Shown: one piece after another, positions 16,425-22,955 of the stretch
Layout of the letters: each line of letters starts with the position of its first letter
How positions within the stretch are numbered: the stretch's first letter is position 1
From: a virus
DNA length: 31,180 nt
Virus record (IMG/VR): IMGVR_UViG_3300030451_003017
Span: 1 to 31,180 of that record
Reading direction: 5' to 3' (one strand)
Notes under the pieces: model-generated
Told to the model about the DNA's origin: nothing
The model's database searches: none
Seen by the model: the letters and a program-made list of their open reading frames with translations, nothing else
Translations under genes and position numbers: made by a program

Positions 16425-16635
16425 TATACTTCTCCCAAAATTTATTATAAATCTCTATAATTACATCATTAAAACCACAATGACTTAGATTAGGACATCC
16501 AGAGTATTGCGATTTATAAAGCTCATAGGACTTGCCTATTGCCTCCTCAATGTGGTCAGAGTTGGCAACTATCTTTGGCACTTCTACATCAAGGAACTTA
16601 TTACCTTGTTGCTCTAAAAAATTACTCATTCCCAT
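16417..16635 (-). CDS. Hypothetical 72-residue protein
   Basis: The ORF has a good GGAGG site 6 bases before its ATG and shares TAATG with the upstream stop; it overlaps the next gene by 8 bases. The product is helical and acidic, with two cysteines (SGCPNLSHCGFN). An in-frame ATG two codons in is also possible. No family is recognised. Confidence 0.65.
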   Translation of the reverse strand: MGMSNFLEQQGNKFLDVEVPKIVANSDHIEEAIGKSYELYKSQYSGCPNLSHCGFNDVIIEIYNKFWEKYND

Positions 16636-16826
16636 TATTTACCTCCCTTGATAGTTTCACATAATTCTTGAATGTGCATTGGTGCAGTCTTTTCAAAAGC
16701 TTCCACAACCTCTTGCTTTTCATTGATGTGATGTTGAATGAAATTCTTTAAAGCTTCATCATGCAAAACACCAATACCTGCTTTGATTTGCTTTAAAATA
16801 TTTATATCATTTATTAAATCGTTCAT
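16635..16826 (-). CDS. Hypothetical 63-residue protein
   Basis: The product is a small helical protein (LINDINILKQIKAGIGVL, HHINEKQEVVEAFEKTAP) that ends in GGK. It is the first gene after the promoter at 16860-16889 and has a GGGAG site before ATG. No cysteine, membrane or catalytic motif is seen, so its role is unknown. Confidence 0.65.
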   Translation of the reverse strand: MNDLINDINILKQIKAGIGVLHDEALKNFIQHHINEKQEVVEAFEKTAPMHIQELCETIKGGK

Positions 16827-16859
16827 AATTTTCTCCCACGAAAAAGTTTTATATATATA

Positions 16860-16889
16860 AATATATAGTTACACAATTCGTGATGTCAA
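16860..16889 (-). promoter_or_regulatory. Promoter of the 16826-13153 sub-operon
   Basis: On the minus strand TTGACA (16889-16884) and TATATT (16865-16860) are 18 bases apart. The leader contains TTTATATATATAAAAC and GGGAGAAAATTATG, close to that of the promoter at 15088-15117, which suggests duplication of a promoter-leader cassette. Confidence 0.65.
16869..16885. promoter_or_regulatory. Operator-like palindrome inside the promoter spacer
   Basis: The plus-strand sequence TTACAC-AATTC-GTGATG has the CAC-N5-GTG core seen at 15113-15133 and 19927-19949. Here it lies between -35 and -10 instead of upstream. It shares TTACACAAT with the minus strand of the 15113-15133 site. Confidence 0.5.
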
Positions 16890-16890
16890 A

Positions 16891-17094
16891 TTATTTTTTT
16901 ATGTTTATAAATTTTTCTATAAAAAAATGGTCAGTATTCTCAAAATTTTTAAGAATATATTTTTCTGCTTGTCGTTCAGTTTTAAAAGTTATGGGTAATC
17001 CATCATCACCTTCTAACACCTGCTCTGCTTCATATCCTCTCTTGCTATCGACAACAAACAAATAAGTAAGTCTTTTTATTAAGTAAGGCATCAT
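16891..17094 (-). CDS. Hypothetical 67-residue protein
   Basis: The ORF overlaps the preceding stop as ATGA. The product reads as strand-strand-helix (TYLFVVDSKRGYEAEQV, PITFKTERQAEKYILKNF), a compact alpha/beta mini-protein. No catalytic or metal motif is visible. Its stop lies just before the next promoter, so it ends this transcription unit. Confidence 0.6.
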   Translation of the reverse strand: MMPYLIKRLTYLFVVDSKRGYEAEQVLEGDDGLPITFKTERQAEKYILKNFENTDHFFIEKFINIKK

Positions 17095-17420
17095 ATTTTC
17101 ATTGCACGAAAATTTGCATTCTGAGTTCTCCAGATTTCTATTTTAGCTAAAGCTGTTTCTCTAAAAAATTGATTCTTATAATGTTTTTCTGAAGCAATCT
17201 TAACTGCTTTTAAATGTTGAATATAATCCTCATGTGCTTCAGCTTCTCTAGTTTGTGCTGATATGGGCAAGTCACTATACTTTTGCATAAGTTTAGCTCT
17301 GAGTGGCTTTGTAAAAGCATTTAAATAATCTAAATTAGCTCTATCTTTTGCACATTCAACTGCACTCTTTTGTAACCAATCCATAGCTTTGTGAATATCA
17401 TTTTCATTAACTATCTCCAT
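17091..17420 (-). CDS. Conserved small phage protein with IExWRTQ motif
   Basis: The chosen start (17420) has GGAG six bases upstream; an in-frame ATG at 17432 lies within the HNH gene end and a much longer reading to 17567 would overlap it by 160 bases. The 109-residue product is helical, with YLNAFTKPLRAKLM, REAEAHEDYIQHLKAVKIA and a closing KIEIWRTQNANFRAM. The EAxAxxxxxY and WRTQ pattern recurs in early-region proteins of proteobacterial phages near recombination genes; no biochemical role is established. It overlaps the upstream gene by 14 bases. Confidence 0.7.
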   Translation of the reverse strand: MEIVNENDIHKAMDWLQKSAVECAKDRANLDYLNAFTKPLRAKLMQKYSDLPISAQTREAEAHEDYIQHLKAVKIASEKHYKNQFFRETALAKIEIWRTQNANFRAMKI

Positions 17421-17760
17421 CAGGCTCTCCATAATTAAAATTGTGCCAAAGCATTTGAGAAACACCACGACCATAATTCTCTGGTAAATTAAATAAAGTC
17501 CAGAACTTATCTTCATTACCATATTTATCATGTAAAAGTGCGTGATGTTTGTAACACAATGGCACACAGTTATTATCTCTGGCTCTCATTCCCATTCCTC
17601 TAAATCCATCCCAAGGTTTAAGAAGGTGATGTGCTTGAACACCACCTCCACAACTTGATGATACTGTATCTGAAGAATGAGACATAAGACAGCAATTATG
17701 TTTTGCAACATATTCCATAAATGGTTTGTTACTAGCTTGCTTCTTCTTGGATTTCTTCAT
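17407..17760 (-). CDS. HNH-like endonuclease
   Basis: The 117-residue protein has a His-metal finger signature: VQAHHLLKPW (H44-H45), RDNNCVPLC (N63-N64) and KHHALLHDKYG (H72-H73 and H77). The C-x-x-H-H end pattern and the preceding Gly-rich CGGGVQAHH are typical of the small phage HNH-like/DUF968-type nucleases encoded in recombination regions. The product is likely a DNA endonuclease that resolves or trims recombination intermediates. It overlaps the upstream HTH gene by 29 bases without a visible ribosome binding site, so coupling is likely. Confidence 0.75.
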   Translation of the reverse strand: MKKSKKKQASNKPFMEYVAKHNCCLMSHSSDTVSSSCGGGVQAHHLLKPWDGFRGMGMRARDNNCVPLCYKHHALLHDKYGNEDKFWTLFNLPENYGRGVSQMLWHNFNYGEPDGDS

Positions 17761-18040
17761 GTCTTTGTTTTAACATGTAACAAGCAAATGTTTTGTTACC
17801 AAATGTTACAAACTCTGTAACAATATCCATACCCTCTTGTCTTAGCCTATGAATTACTGCACTAAGCCTGAAACAACCAAAAACATTCAAGGCATATAGA
17901 GGTGTAATTAAATTTAATCCCTCCAAATGTCTTTTTATGTTTTCATCTTGTGTAAGATTTTTTGCTTCAGGTGGAGCATCAGACTTACTACTGCTTGAGT
18001 GTGATTTAACATCTTTTAAAATTATATCTTTAATTTGCAT
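17732..18040 (-). CDS. Helix-turn-helix protein (HTH_39-like)
   Basis: The 102-residue product has a Ser/Asp-rich N-terminal third and a C-terminal helix-turn-helix: LNLITPLYALNVFGCFRLSA followed by VIHRLRQEGMDI and a beta-hairpin (VTEFVTFGNKTFACYML). The 'I-T-x-x-x-A-L-x-x-(F/Y)-G-x-x-R-L-x-x-x-I-x-x-L-R-x-x-G' pattern matches the HTH_39 domain (PF14090). A perfect AGGAGG site precedes ATG. It probably binds DNA as a small regulator or a replication accessory protein. Confidence 0.75.
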   Translation of the reverse strand: MQIKDIILKDVKSHSSSSKSDAPPEAKNLTQDENIKRHLEGLNLITPLYALNVFGCFRLSAVIHRLRQEGMDIVTEFVTFGNKTFACYMLKQRHEEIQEEAS

Positions 18041-18050
18041 CTATTCCTCC

Positions 18051-18521
18051 TTAAAATGGTATTTCATCAGTATCTAAATTTGATGTATCAATATCATTGT
18101 AAATACCTTTATCAGATGGGGTGTATTTATTTTTGTTACTATCAGGTTGAGCACTATCAAAAGCTCTTACTTTTAGGCTAGTGTAGTTATTTTTTTCTTC
18201 ACCATTGCCATATTCTTCCTTCCAAGCTGAAATAGTATATCCACCATTATCAACAATATTATTAACAACACCTTTCGCATCTGGGTCTTTTTCTCCAGAC
18301 TTCAAGTTATTTTTTTTGATTGTACCTATCTCACGATAAATACCAACCATACGTTCTCCATCTTTGTTAAACCTAGATATACCCACGATTCGCATCTCAT
18401 TGCCATCAATGTTTAGTTTGCCTTGTTGTATAAGACTAAACTCAGGCTTGCCATCCTTTTTCTTAGGTATTGCCCACAAAACACCACTATTGGTATTGTT
18501 GTATGTTTTACTTTTGTCCAT
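18051..18521 (-). CDS. Single-stranded DNA-binding protein-like
   Basis: The start at 18521 was chosen because AAGGA lies 8 bases upstream; an ATG at 18539 is in the ERF gene. The 156-residue product has a beta-rich body (VLWAIPKKKDGKPEFSLI, KVRAFDSAQ) and the hallmark of SSB proteins, a disordered acidic C-terminus ending in DTDEIPF, which recruits partner enzymes. Location directly after the ERF annealing gene supports a role in coating ssDNA during recombination and replication. It overlaps ERF by 14 bases. The N-terminal domain is not an obvious E. coli-type SSB OB fold. Confidence 0.75.
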   Translation of the reverse strand: MDKSKTYNNTNSGVLWAIPKKKDGKPEFSLIQQGKLNIDGNEMRIVGISRFNKDGERMVGIYREIGTIKKNNLKSGEKDPDAKGVVNNIVDNGGYTISAWKEEYGNGEEKNNYTSLKVRAFDSAQPDSNKNKYTPSDKGIYNDIDTSNLDTDEIPF

Positions 18522-19047
18522 TTGTATTTTCCTTTCCACTAGCTAAATTACCATCATCATCCTGACCTAAACCATATATTGATTGTAGACCATATCTTTT
18601 GGCATAAGTTATTGCAGAACCCATTTTCTGTGGGTCATCTTTATCAGAGCCTTTTATAAGAACTGGAACTCTACATTCAACTACACCAAGAAGAATATGA
18701 TTTACTACAGTTCTAACCCAAATATCTCTTTCAAGAACTTGAGCAGTTGTAATTGATTTAGTTCCATCTTTCATAATGTCTTCTCTTGATTTAGTAACCA
18801 GATGAGTTTCAAACTCAACAAATTGATTAAATTTTAAACCAAATTGCGTTCCTTGATTTACTGCATTTATTACTGAAGTTAAATCAGCATATGTTGATTT
18901 AAAATAAGGATTACTACTATCCTTCAATGCTGTGATGTTTAAATCCTGAAACTTATTAAAAGCTTCAGTTATGTTTTTTGGCATACCTTCTGGCATGCCT
19001 TCATCTACGATAGTTTGGTTAGTAACCACCTTTTCTTCGTTCTTCAT
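18508..19047 (-). CDS. erf: ERF-family single-strand annealing recombinase
   Basis: The start at 19047 was chosen: AAGGA is 5 bases upstream and the ATG overlaps the exonuclease stop as ATGA. The product (179 residues) has the ERF signature (PF04404): an N-terminal helix leading to NPYFKSTYADLTSVINAV, a strand set (VLERDIWVRTVVNHILLGVV), and QKMGSAITYAKRYGLQSIYG followed by LGQDDDGN. ERF proteins form rings on ssDNA and anneal complementary strands, in P22 for genome circularisation. Together with the upstream nuclease and downstream SSB it forms a complete phage recombination module. Confidence 0.9.
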   Translation of the reverse strand: MKNEEKVVTNQTIVDEGMPEGMPKNITEAFNKFQDLNITALKDSSNPYFKSTYADLTSVINAVNQGTQFGLKFNQFVEFETHLVTKSREDIMKDGTKSITTAQVLERDIWVRTVVNHILLGVVECRVPVLIKGSDKDDPQKMGSAITYAKRYGLQSIYGLGQDDDGNLASGKENTNGQK

Positions 19048-19832
19048 AATATTCCTTTCCATGCTTGAACTTTATCTTTTACTTCGTTAATCATTTCTTC
19101 TGACCACTTCCAATCATCTGCATCAGGCAGAACCATGGAAGCTAATTCTTCTTTATCACTACTGATAGATAAGAATTTCATTATACTCATAGCAATGTAT
19201 TTTACTTGCTTCTGGTAAATCTCTATATCTTGTTTGGTTATTTCAAATATTTTATGTTCTTTTGGACTAGCATAAAATACCTCTGACTTTTTATCTTTGT
19301 AATGCATTGCATAAATAGATAGTTGTCTTTTATTTGATGCTGAAGCTTTACTTGGCATTCGTGCTGTTGTTTTTAAATCTACAACTGTATCAGCAAAAAC
19401 AAAGTCAATATAACCTATAATTGGTATTGGCAGGTCTTCTAATTGTATCTCAACCTTTTCCTGATAAGCTTCTAAATCTTCATATTTAAAGTTTCTATTT
19501 ACAACTGAGCCATAGTTTTTCAATTCAATATTTTCTTTGTGTCTTTTTGCATCACCAAAATCAACACCACCAAAATTACAAAGTTCATTAAATTTACTCT
19601 CAGCTACGTCTTGGTCATAAACACCATCATAATATCTTTGAGCCAAAGCATGTTCTATAGAAGTACCTCTATGCATTGAGGCTGACGAATCGCCAGTTAT
19701 CTTAAATAACTTTTCTGCAATGTATTTAGATGGGCTTTGTATCCATGTTGTCATAGAACTATGTGACAACCAAAAAATATCGTGATTAAAAAATGGATTG
19801 TTACTTTTCATTCTTCGTTCTTCTTTCTTCAT
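19044..19832 (-). CDS. PD-(D/E)XK exonuclease (RecB/Cas4-like)
   Basis: The 262-residue product carries the RecB-like nuclease motifs: HRGTSIEHAL (H61 by the long start), IGYIDFVF (D143), VDLKTT (D152-x-K154) and QLSIYAMHY (Q170-x-x-Y174). It would resect dsDNA 5' ends to produce ssDNA for ERF. It is the first gene of the minus operon, right after the divergent control region. No strong ribosome binding site is seen for the ATG at 19832; an ATG at 19811 (MKSNNPFF) preceded by purines is equally possible. The leader contains a long stem-loop (19837-19885). Confidence 0.9.
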   Translation of the reverse strand: MKKEERRMKSNNPFFNHDIFWLSHSSMTTWIQSPSKYIAEKLFKITGDSSASMHRGTSIEHALAQRYYDGVYDQDVAESKFNELCNFGGVDFGDAKRHKENIELKNYGSVVNRNFKYEDLEAYQEKVEIQLEDLPIPIIGYIDFVFADTVVDLKTTARMPSKASASNKRQLSIYAMHYKDKKSEVFYASPKEHKIFEITKQDIEIYQKQVKYIAMSIMKFLSISSDKEELASMVLPDADDWKWSEEMINEVKDKVQAWKGIL

Positions 19833-19836
19833 TTAT

Positions 19837-19885
19837 GTGGCAACCTAAGGAACAATTATTAAGGCGAAATTCTTTAAGTTGCCAC
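19837..19885. repeat. 16-bp imperfect inverted repeat in the early leader
   Basis: Arms GTGGCAACCTAAGGAA (19837-19852) and TTCTTTAAGTTGCCAC (19870-19885) are separated by 17 bases; the outer 8 bases of each arm match perfectly. In the minus-strand RNA 15 of 16 positions pair (one G-U). It lies between the putative minus-strand start site and the exonuclease start codon, so it can act as an RNA stem-loop, a regulator binding site, or both. Confidence 0.75.
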
Positions 19886-19900
19886 GGACTTTATGTTATT

Positions 19901-19932
19901 ATTATATTTATTAAATTAAATTAGTATGTCAA
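19901..19932 (-). promoter_or_regulatory. Minus-strand early promoter (divergent)
   Basis: On the minus strand TTGACA (19932-19927) is a perfect -35 and TATAAT (19906-19901) a perfect -10, but the spacer is about 20 bases, longer than ideal; AAATAT at 17-base spacing is the alternative. It would drive the nuclease-ERF-SSB operon. Confidence 0.5.
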
Positions 19933-19949
19933 CACAAAAAGTGTTTACA
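19927..19949. promoter_or_regulatory. Operator-like palindrome covering both -35 elements
   Basis: TGTCAACAC-AAAAA-GTGTTTACA is a 23-bp palindrome (8 of 9 arm positions match). The left arm contains the minus-strand -35 (TTGACA) and the right arm the plus-strand -35 (TTTACA). A dimer bound here would control both divergent operons, a typical Cro/C1-type arrangement. The candidate regulator is encoded 31 bases downstream. Confidence 0.7.
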
Positions 19950-19972
19950 ACTAAAAAAAATTATTTTATATG
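19944..19972 (+). promoter_or_regulatory. Plus-strand divergent promoter, probably leaderless
   Basis: TTTACA (19944-19949), a 17-base spacer and TATATG (19967-19972) form a plausible sigma70-type promoter. Transcription would start at about 19979-19980, exactly at the ATG of the regulator, so the mRNA is predicted to be leaderless, as for lambda cI from PRM. Confidence 0.55.
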
Positions 19973-19979
19973 TTATTGC

Positions 19980-20213
19980 ATGAGGCTAAAAGAATTTATA
20001 AAATCTAATGGTTATAATAATAAATCTTTTGCTAATGCTTTAGGTACAAAGCTTAGAACTTTAGAAGCTTGGAGCAGAGGTGAGAGATTGCCAAGATGGC
20101 AGGAAGCCAAAAGGATTTTTGCCTTTACTAACAACGAAGTTACAGGTCAAGATTTGTATGACGAACAAATACAGAAACAAGAAACAATTTTACAAAGGAA
20201 TAAAATTCGATAG
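19980..20213 (+). CDS. Cro/C1-like helix-turn-helix regulator
   Basis: The 77-residue product starts MRLKEFIKSNGYNNKSFANA and contains an XRE-type helix-turn-helix: SFANALGTKLRTLEAWSRGE, followed by RLPRWQEAKRIFAFTNNEV. The start at 19980 is preferred over an ATG at 19926, because the 18 extra residues (MSTQKVFTTKKNYFICYC) would be encoded across the promoter. No Shine-Dalgarno sequence precedes it, in line with a leaderless message. It is the first gene of the plus operon and very likely binds the operator at 19927-19949. No lytic-lysogenic partner or integrase is visible, so it is best viewed as an early-to-late switch. Confidence 0.8.
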   Translation: MRLKEFIKSNGYNNKSFANALGTKLRTLEAWSRGERLPRWQEAKRIFAFTNNEVTGQDLYDEQIQKQETILQRNKIR

Positions 20214-20481
20214 TAAAAAAGAATTACAAAGATATTTAATTTTAGAAGAGATGCAAATGAAAAAATTAATAAGTGACTTAGAGACACAACCTGTGTTTCC
20301 ATTGTTAGTAAATGGGATTAAGATTGGCAGATATACTGCTGATTTTAAATACAAAAATCAAGATGGTGAAGTTGTGATTGAAGATGTAAAATCTAAAATT
20401 ACAAAGACCAGAGACTATATGTTGAGGAAAAAAATCCTAGCGACTTATAATCCTCCTATTGTTATTCAGGAGATACTATGA
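20158..20481 (+). CDS. DUF1064 nuclease-like protein
   Basis: The start at 20158 (MTNKYRNKKQFYKGIKFDSK) was chosen, because it keeps the conserved N-terminal block; a longer reading from 20080 is a frame over the HTH gene. The 107-residue product has the DUF1064 pattern (PF06356): KGIKFDSKKELQRYLIL, LETQPVFPLLV, RYTADFKYKNQDGEVVIEDV with K following (D-x-K-S). The family has a PD-(D/E)XK-type arrangement (E at KKE, D at ADF, E-D-V-K) and is thought to act like a Holliday-junction or structure-specific nuclease. It overlaps the regulator by 56 bases and shares ATGA with the next gene. Confidence 0.8.
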   Translation: MTNKYRNKKQFYKGIKFDSKKELQRYLILEEMQMKKLISDLETQPVFPLLVNGIKIGRYTADFKYKNQDGEVVIEDVKSKITKTRDYMLRKKILATYNPPIVIQEIL

Positions 20482-21116
20482 GTTGGTCAGCATTAGATTG
20501 GGCAAGTAAACAAGTTACTGGAAATCCAAATAGAAAATCAGTTTTAATTACTTTGGCAAACTTTGCTGATGAAGAAAATAAATGTTTTCCAAGTATAAAA
20601 ACTATAATGAAGATAACTGAGCTATCTGAATCCACAGTCAAAAGATGCCTTAAAGATTTGGAGCTTGCTAACTTTATAGCCAAAGAACAAAGATATGAAA
20701 CTTTTTTAGGTAATTCAAAAAGACAAACAAGTAATATGTACTTTCTGCAGGGTGGGGTTCAGGGTGACACCCATGGGGTTCAGAAAGACATTGGGGGTGG
20801 TGTCAGAGTGAAACCCCATGTAACCAACAATAAGAACCATATATATTGCCAAGACTTTTTAAAAGTCTGGAATGCGTATCCAAGAAAGGATGGTTCAAAG
20901 AAAAAAGCCTATGAAATATGGACAAAAATTACTGAGAAAGATTGTATAATTATAAAAAAAGATTTGTTTAATCATGTTGAAAAATATAATAAACTTAATA
21001 AGAACAAAGACTTAAAGTTCATACCACATTTTACGACATGGCTTAATCAAAGAAGGTGGGAGACTGAGACAGAAGCTCCTGAAGTTAAACCAAACCTTAA
21101 TCAATTAGTGGGGTAA
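20478..21116 (+). CDS. Replication-initiator-like protein with winged helix
   Basis: The 212-residue product starts with a helix-turn-helix domain of the HTH_36 type (KSVLITLANFADEENKCFPS, then IKTIMKITELSESTVKRCLK), as in phage O-type replication proteins and DnaD/DnaT-like primosomal proteins. A Gly-rich linker leads to a C-terminal region (FLKVWNAYPRKDGSKKKAYE, then IPHFTTWLNQRRWETE) that resembles helicase-loader tails. It stands just before the primase-helicase gene, so origin binding and helicase loading are the likely jobs. The start overlaps the upstream stop as ATGA. Confidence 0.8.
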   Translation: MSWSALDWASKQVTGNPNRKSVLITLANFADEENKCFPSIKTIMKITELSESTVKRCLKDLELANFIAKEQRYETFLGNSKRQTSNMYFLQGGVQGDTHGVQKDIGGGVRVKPHVTNNKNHIYCQDFLKVWNAYPRKDGSKKKAYEIWTKITEKDCIIIKKDLFNHVEKYNKLNKNKDLKFIPHFTTWLNQRRWETETEAPEVKPNLNQLVG

Positions 21117-21118
21117 AG

Positions 21119-22810
21119 ATGCAAATTAGAGAGAAGTTATTACAAGAAGGTATCAGAGTTGATACTAATTATGGGCAACAAAAAGTGACTTGTCCAAAGT
21201 GTTCACACACTAGAAAAAACAACAGAGAACCATGCCTTTCTATAAACATAGAAGATGATTTAGCTGTATGGCATTGTCATCATTGTGAATGGAAGGGTTC
21301 TGTGCACGAAAATATAAGGGGCAATGATTATAAGCCAAAACCAATAGATAGAAAAAATGTCATACCTTTAATACCAAAAGAAAGAGAGTTATCTCAGGAG
21401 GCTCACAATTGGTTAAATGGCAGAAGGATTAGTCCAACAACTTATGCAAAGATGGGTATATATTCTGCAAATGGCACATTATGTTTTCCATATTATTTAG
21501 ATGGTGACATTGTAAATGTGAAGCACAGAACAAAAGATAAAAGATTTTATCAAGAGAAAGATGCTAAAAAAACTTTGTATAACATAGATAGTCTTAAAGA
21601 AATATGGGATATGAAGAAGGTTATTTTTGTTGAGGGAGAAATGGATGTGTTATCACTTATGGAAATAGGTTTTCATAATGTGGTTTCATTGCCAGATGGT
21701 GCACCTAAAACAGCCAAGTTTGACATGCATGATAAAAGATTTTCTGCTTTTGAACAATCTCAATGGATATTTGAAGCTGAGGAAGTAATCATAGCCACAG
21801 ATAATGATGAGGCAGGAAACTCCTTGAAACTTGAGTTGTTGCATAGATTTGGCAGGGATATATGTAAAGTTGTCCATTTTCCTAAACATGATGATAAACA
21901 ATTGAAAGATGCAAATGAAGTGCTAATTGCTCTTGGCAATGATGCATTGAGAAGATGTATTCTAAATGCAAAGGATTTTCCAATACAAGATGTACATACA
22001 GCTAGAGAATATAAAGACCAGATACAAGATATGTATGATGGCAACGAACAAAAAGCTATCTCAACTGGATTTGAAAAGTTAGATGAAATTTATAAAGTTA
22101 TGCCTAGTACATTCAATCTAGTTACTGGAATACCTAATCATGGTAAATCAAACTTTTTAGACCAGATACTTATGAATTTAGCAGAACAACAGCATTGGAA
22201 ATTTTTTGTATTTTCACCAGAGCATTCAACTAAAAATCATCTAAGAAGACTGCTTGAGAAAAGATGCAGAAAGCCATTTGATATTGGTGCTTATGAAAGA
22301 ATAAATCAACTGGAACTAAATGCAGGTATGGACTTTTTAGATTCTCATTTTAAGTTTCTGGAGACATCTGAGGATATACCAACCATAGATTATATTTTAC
22401 AGAAAGCTAAATCAGCTAAACAAAGATATGGTGTCAAAGGAATAATCATTGACCCATTTAATCAGGTTTCAGCAACCAGAGATGTAGGCAAAAGAGAAGA
22501 TGAACACATAAGAGATATCATTGCTAAGTGTCAAAAGTTTGCAAGAAATCATCAGGTAGTAGTCTGGATGGTAGCACATCCACATAAGCTACATAGAAAT
22601 GATGCAGGTGTATTACCACCACCAGACCTTTATCAGGTTAGTGGTTCTGCACATTGGGCTAACATGTGTGATGTAGGATTAGTTATACATAGAGATTTTG
22701 AAAACAATAGTACAAAAATAATTACCAGAAAAATTAGAGAGCAAGGTATTTATGGTGAGATAGGTCAATGTGAGTTTACATTTAATTATAGGACCAGATG
22801 CTATGAGTAG
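21119..22810 (+). CDS. Bifunctional DNA primase-helicase (T7 gp4-like)
   Basis: The 563-residue protein has an N-terminal zinc-binding domain (C25-P-K-C28 and C53-H-H-C56), a TOPRIM domain (EGEMD at 172-176 and ATDNDEAG with D228 and D230), and a C-terminal RecA-like hexameric helicase with Walker A GIPNHGKSN (337-345) and Walker B GIIIDPF (441-447). It would prime lagging-strand synthesis and unwind the fork in the cytoplasm. No phage DNA polymerase is seen in the window, so it may serve a host replicase. A GGGGT purine site precedes the ATG. Confidence 0.95.
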   Translation: MQIREKLLQEGIRVDTNYGQQKVTCPKCSHTRKNNREPCLSINIEDDLAVWHCHHCEWKGSVHENIRGNDYKPKPIDRKNVIPLIPKERELSQEAHNWLNGRRISPTTYAKMGIYSANGTLCFPYYLDGDIVNVKHRTKDKRFYQEKDAKKTLYNIDSLKEIWDMKKVIFVEGEMDVLSLMEIGFHNVVSLPDGAPKTAKFDMHDKRFSAFEQSQWIFEAEEVIIATDNDEAGNSLKLELLHRFGRDICKVVHFPKHDDKQLKDANEVLIALGNDALRRCILNAKDFPIQDVHTAREYKDQIQDMYDGNEQKAISTGFEKLDEIYKVMPSTFNLVTGIPNHGKSNFLDQILMNLAEQQHWKFFVFSPEHSTKNHLRRLLEKRCRKPFDIGAYERINQLELNAGMDFLDSHFKFLETSEDIPTIDYILQKAKSAKQRYGVKGIIIDPFNQVSATRDVGKREDEHIRDIIAKCQKFARNHQVVVWMVAHPHKLHRNDAGVLPPPDLYQVSGSAHWANMCDVGLVIHRDFENNSTKIITRKIREQGIYGEIGQCEFTFNYRTRCYE

Positions 22811-22955
22811 AGTAATTAAATATACTGTAAATATTAAACCTCCATATAACAAATCACTTCAATGTAAAAAGTGTAATCATTATGTATGGTTTCCATTTTG
22901 GGGTTATGTATTTAAATCTAAATGTAATTGTAAAAGAGAATCAAAATATGAATAA
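22803..22955 (+). CDS. Small zinc-ribbon-like protein (50 residues)
   Basis: The start at 22803 (MSRVIKYTVNIKPPYNKS) overlaps the primase stop; a longer reading from 22770 lies mostly in the primase gene. C-K-K-C in LQCKKCNHYVWFP and C-N-C near the end (KSKCNCKRES) give four cysteines arranged like an incomplete or treble-clef zinc site. It is basic overall. No family name can be given. Confidence 0.65.
   Translation: MSRVIKYTVNIKPPYNKSLQCKKCNHYVWFPFWGYVFKSKCNCKRESKYE

Noticed and set aside
17421-17567. N-terminal extension of the IExWRTQ protein
   Set aside because: The extra residues come from the out-of-frame reading of the HNH gene; a GGAG site before 17420 supports the shorter start.
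19837-19885. Phage attachment site or tRNA-like element
   Set aside because: No integrase is in the window and the repeat has no cloverleaf; a regulatory stem-loop or operator explains it better.
20080-20157. Longer start for the DUF1064 protein
   Set aside because: The added 26 residues are translated from the HTH gene in another frame and do not belong to the DUF1064 pattern.
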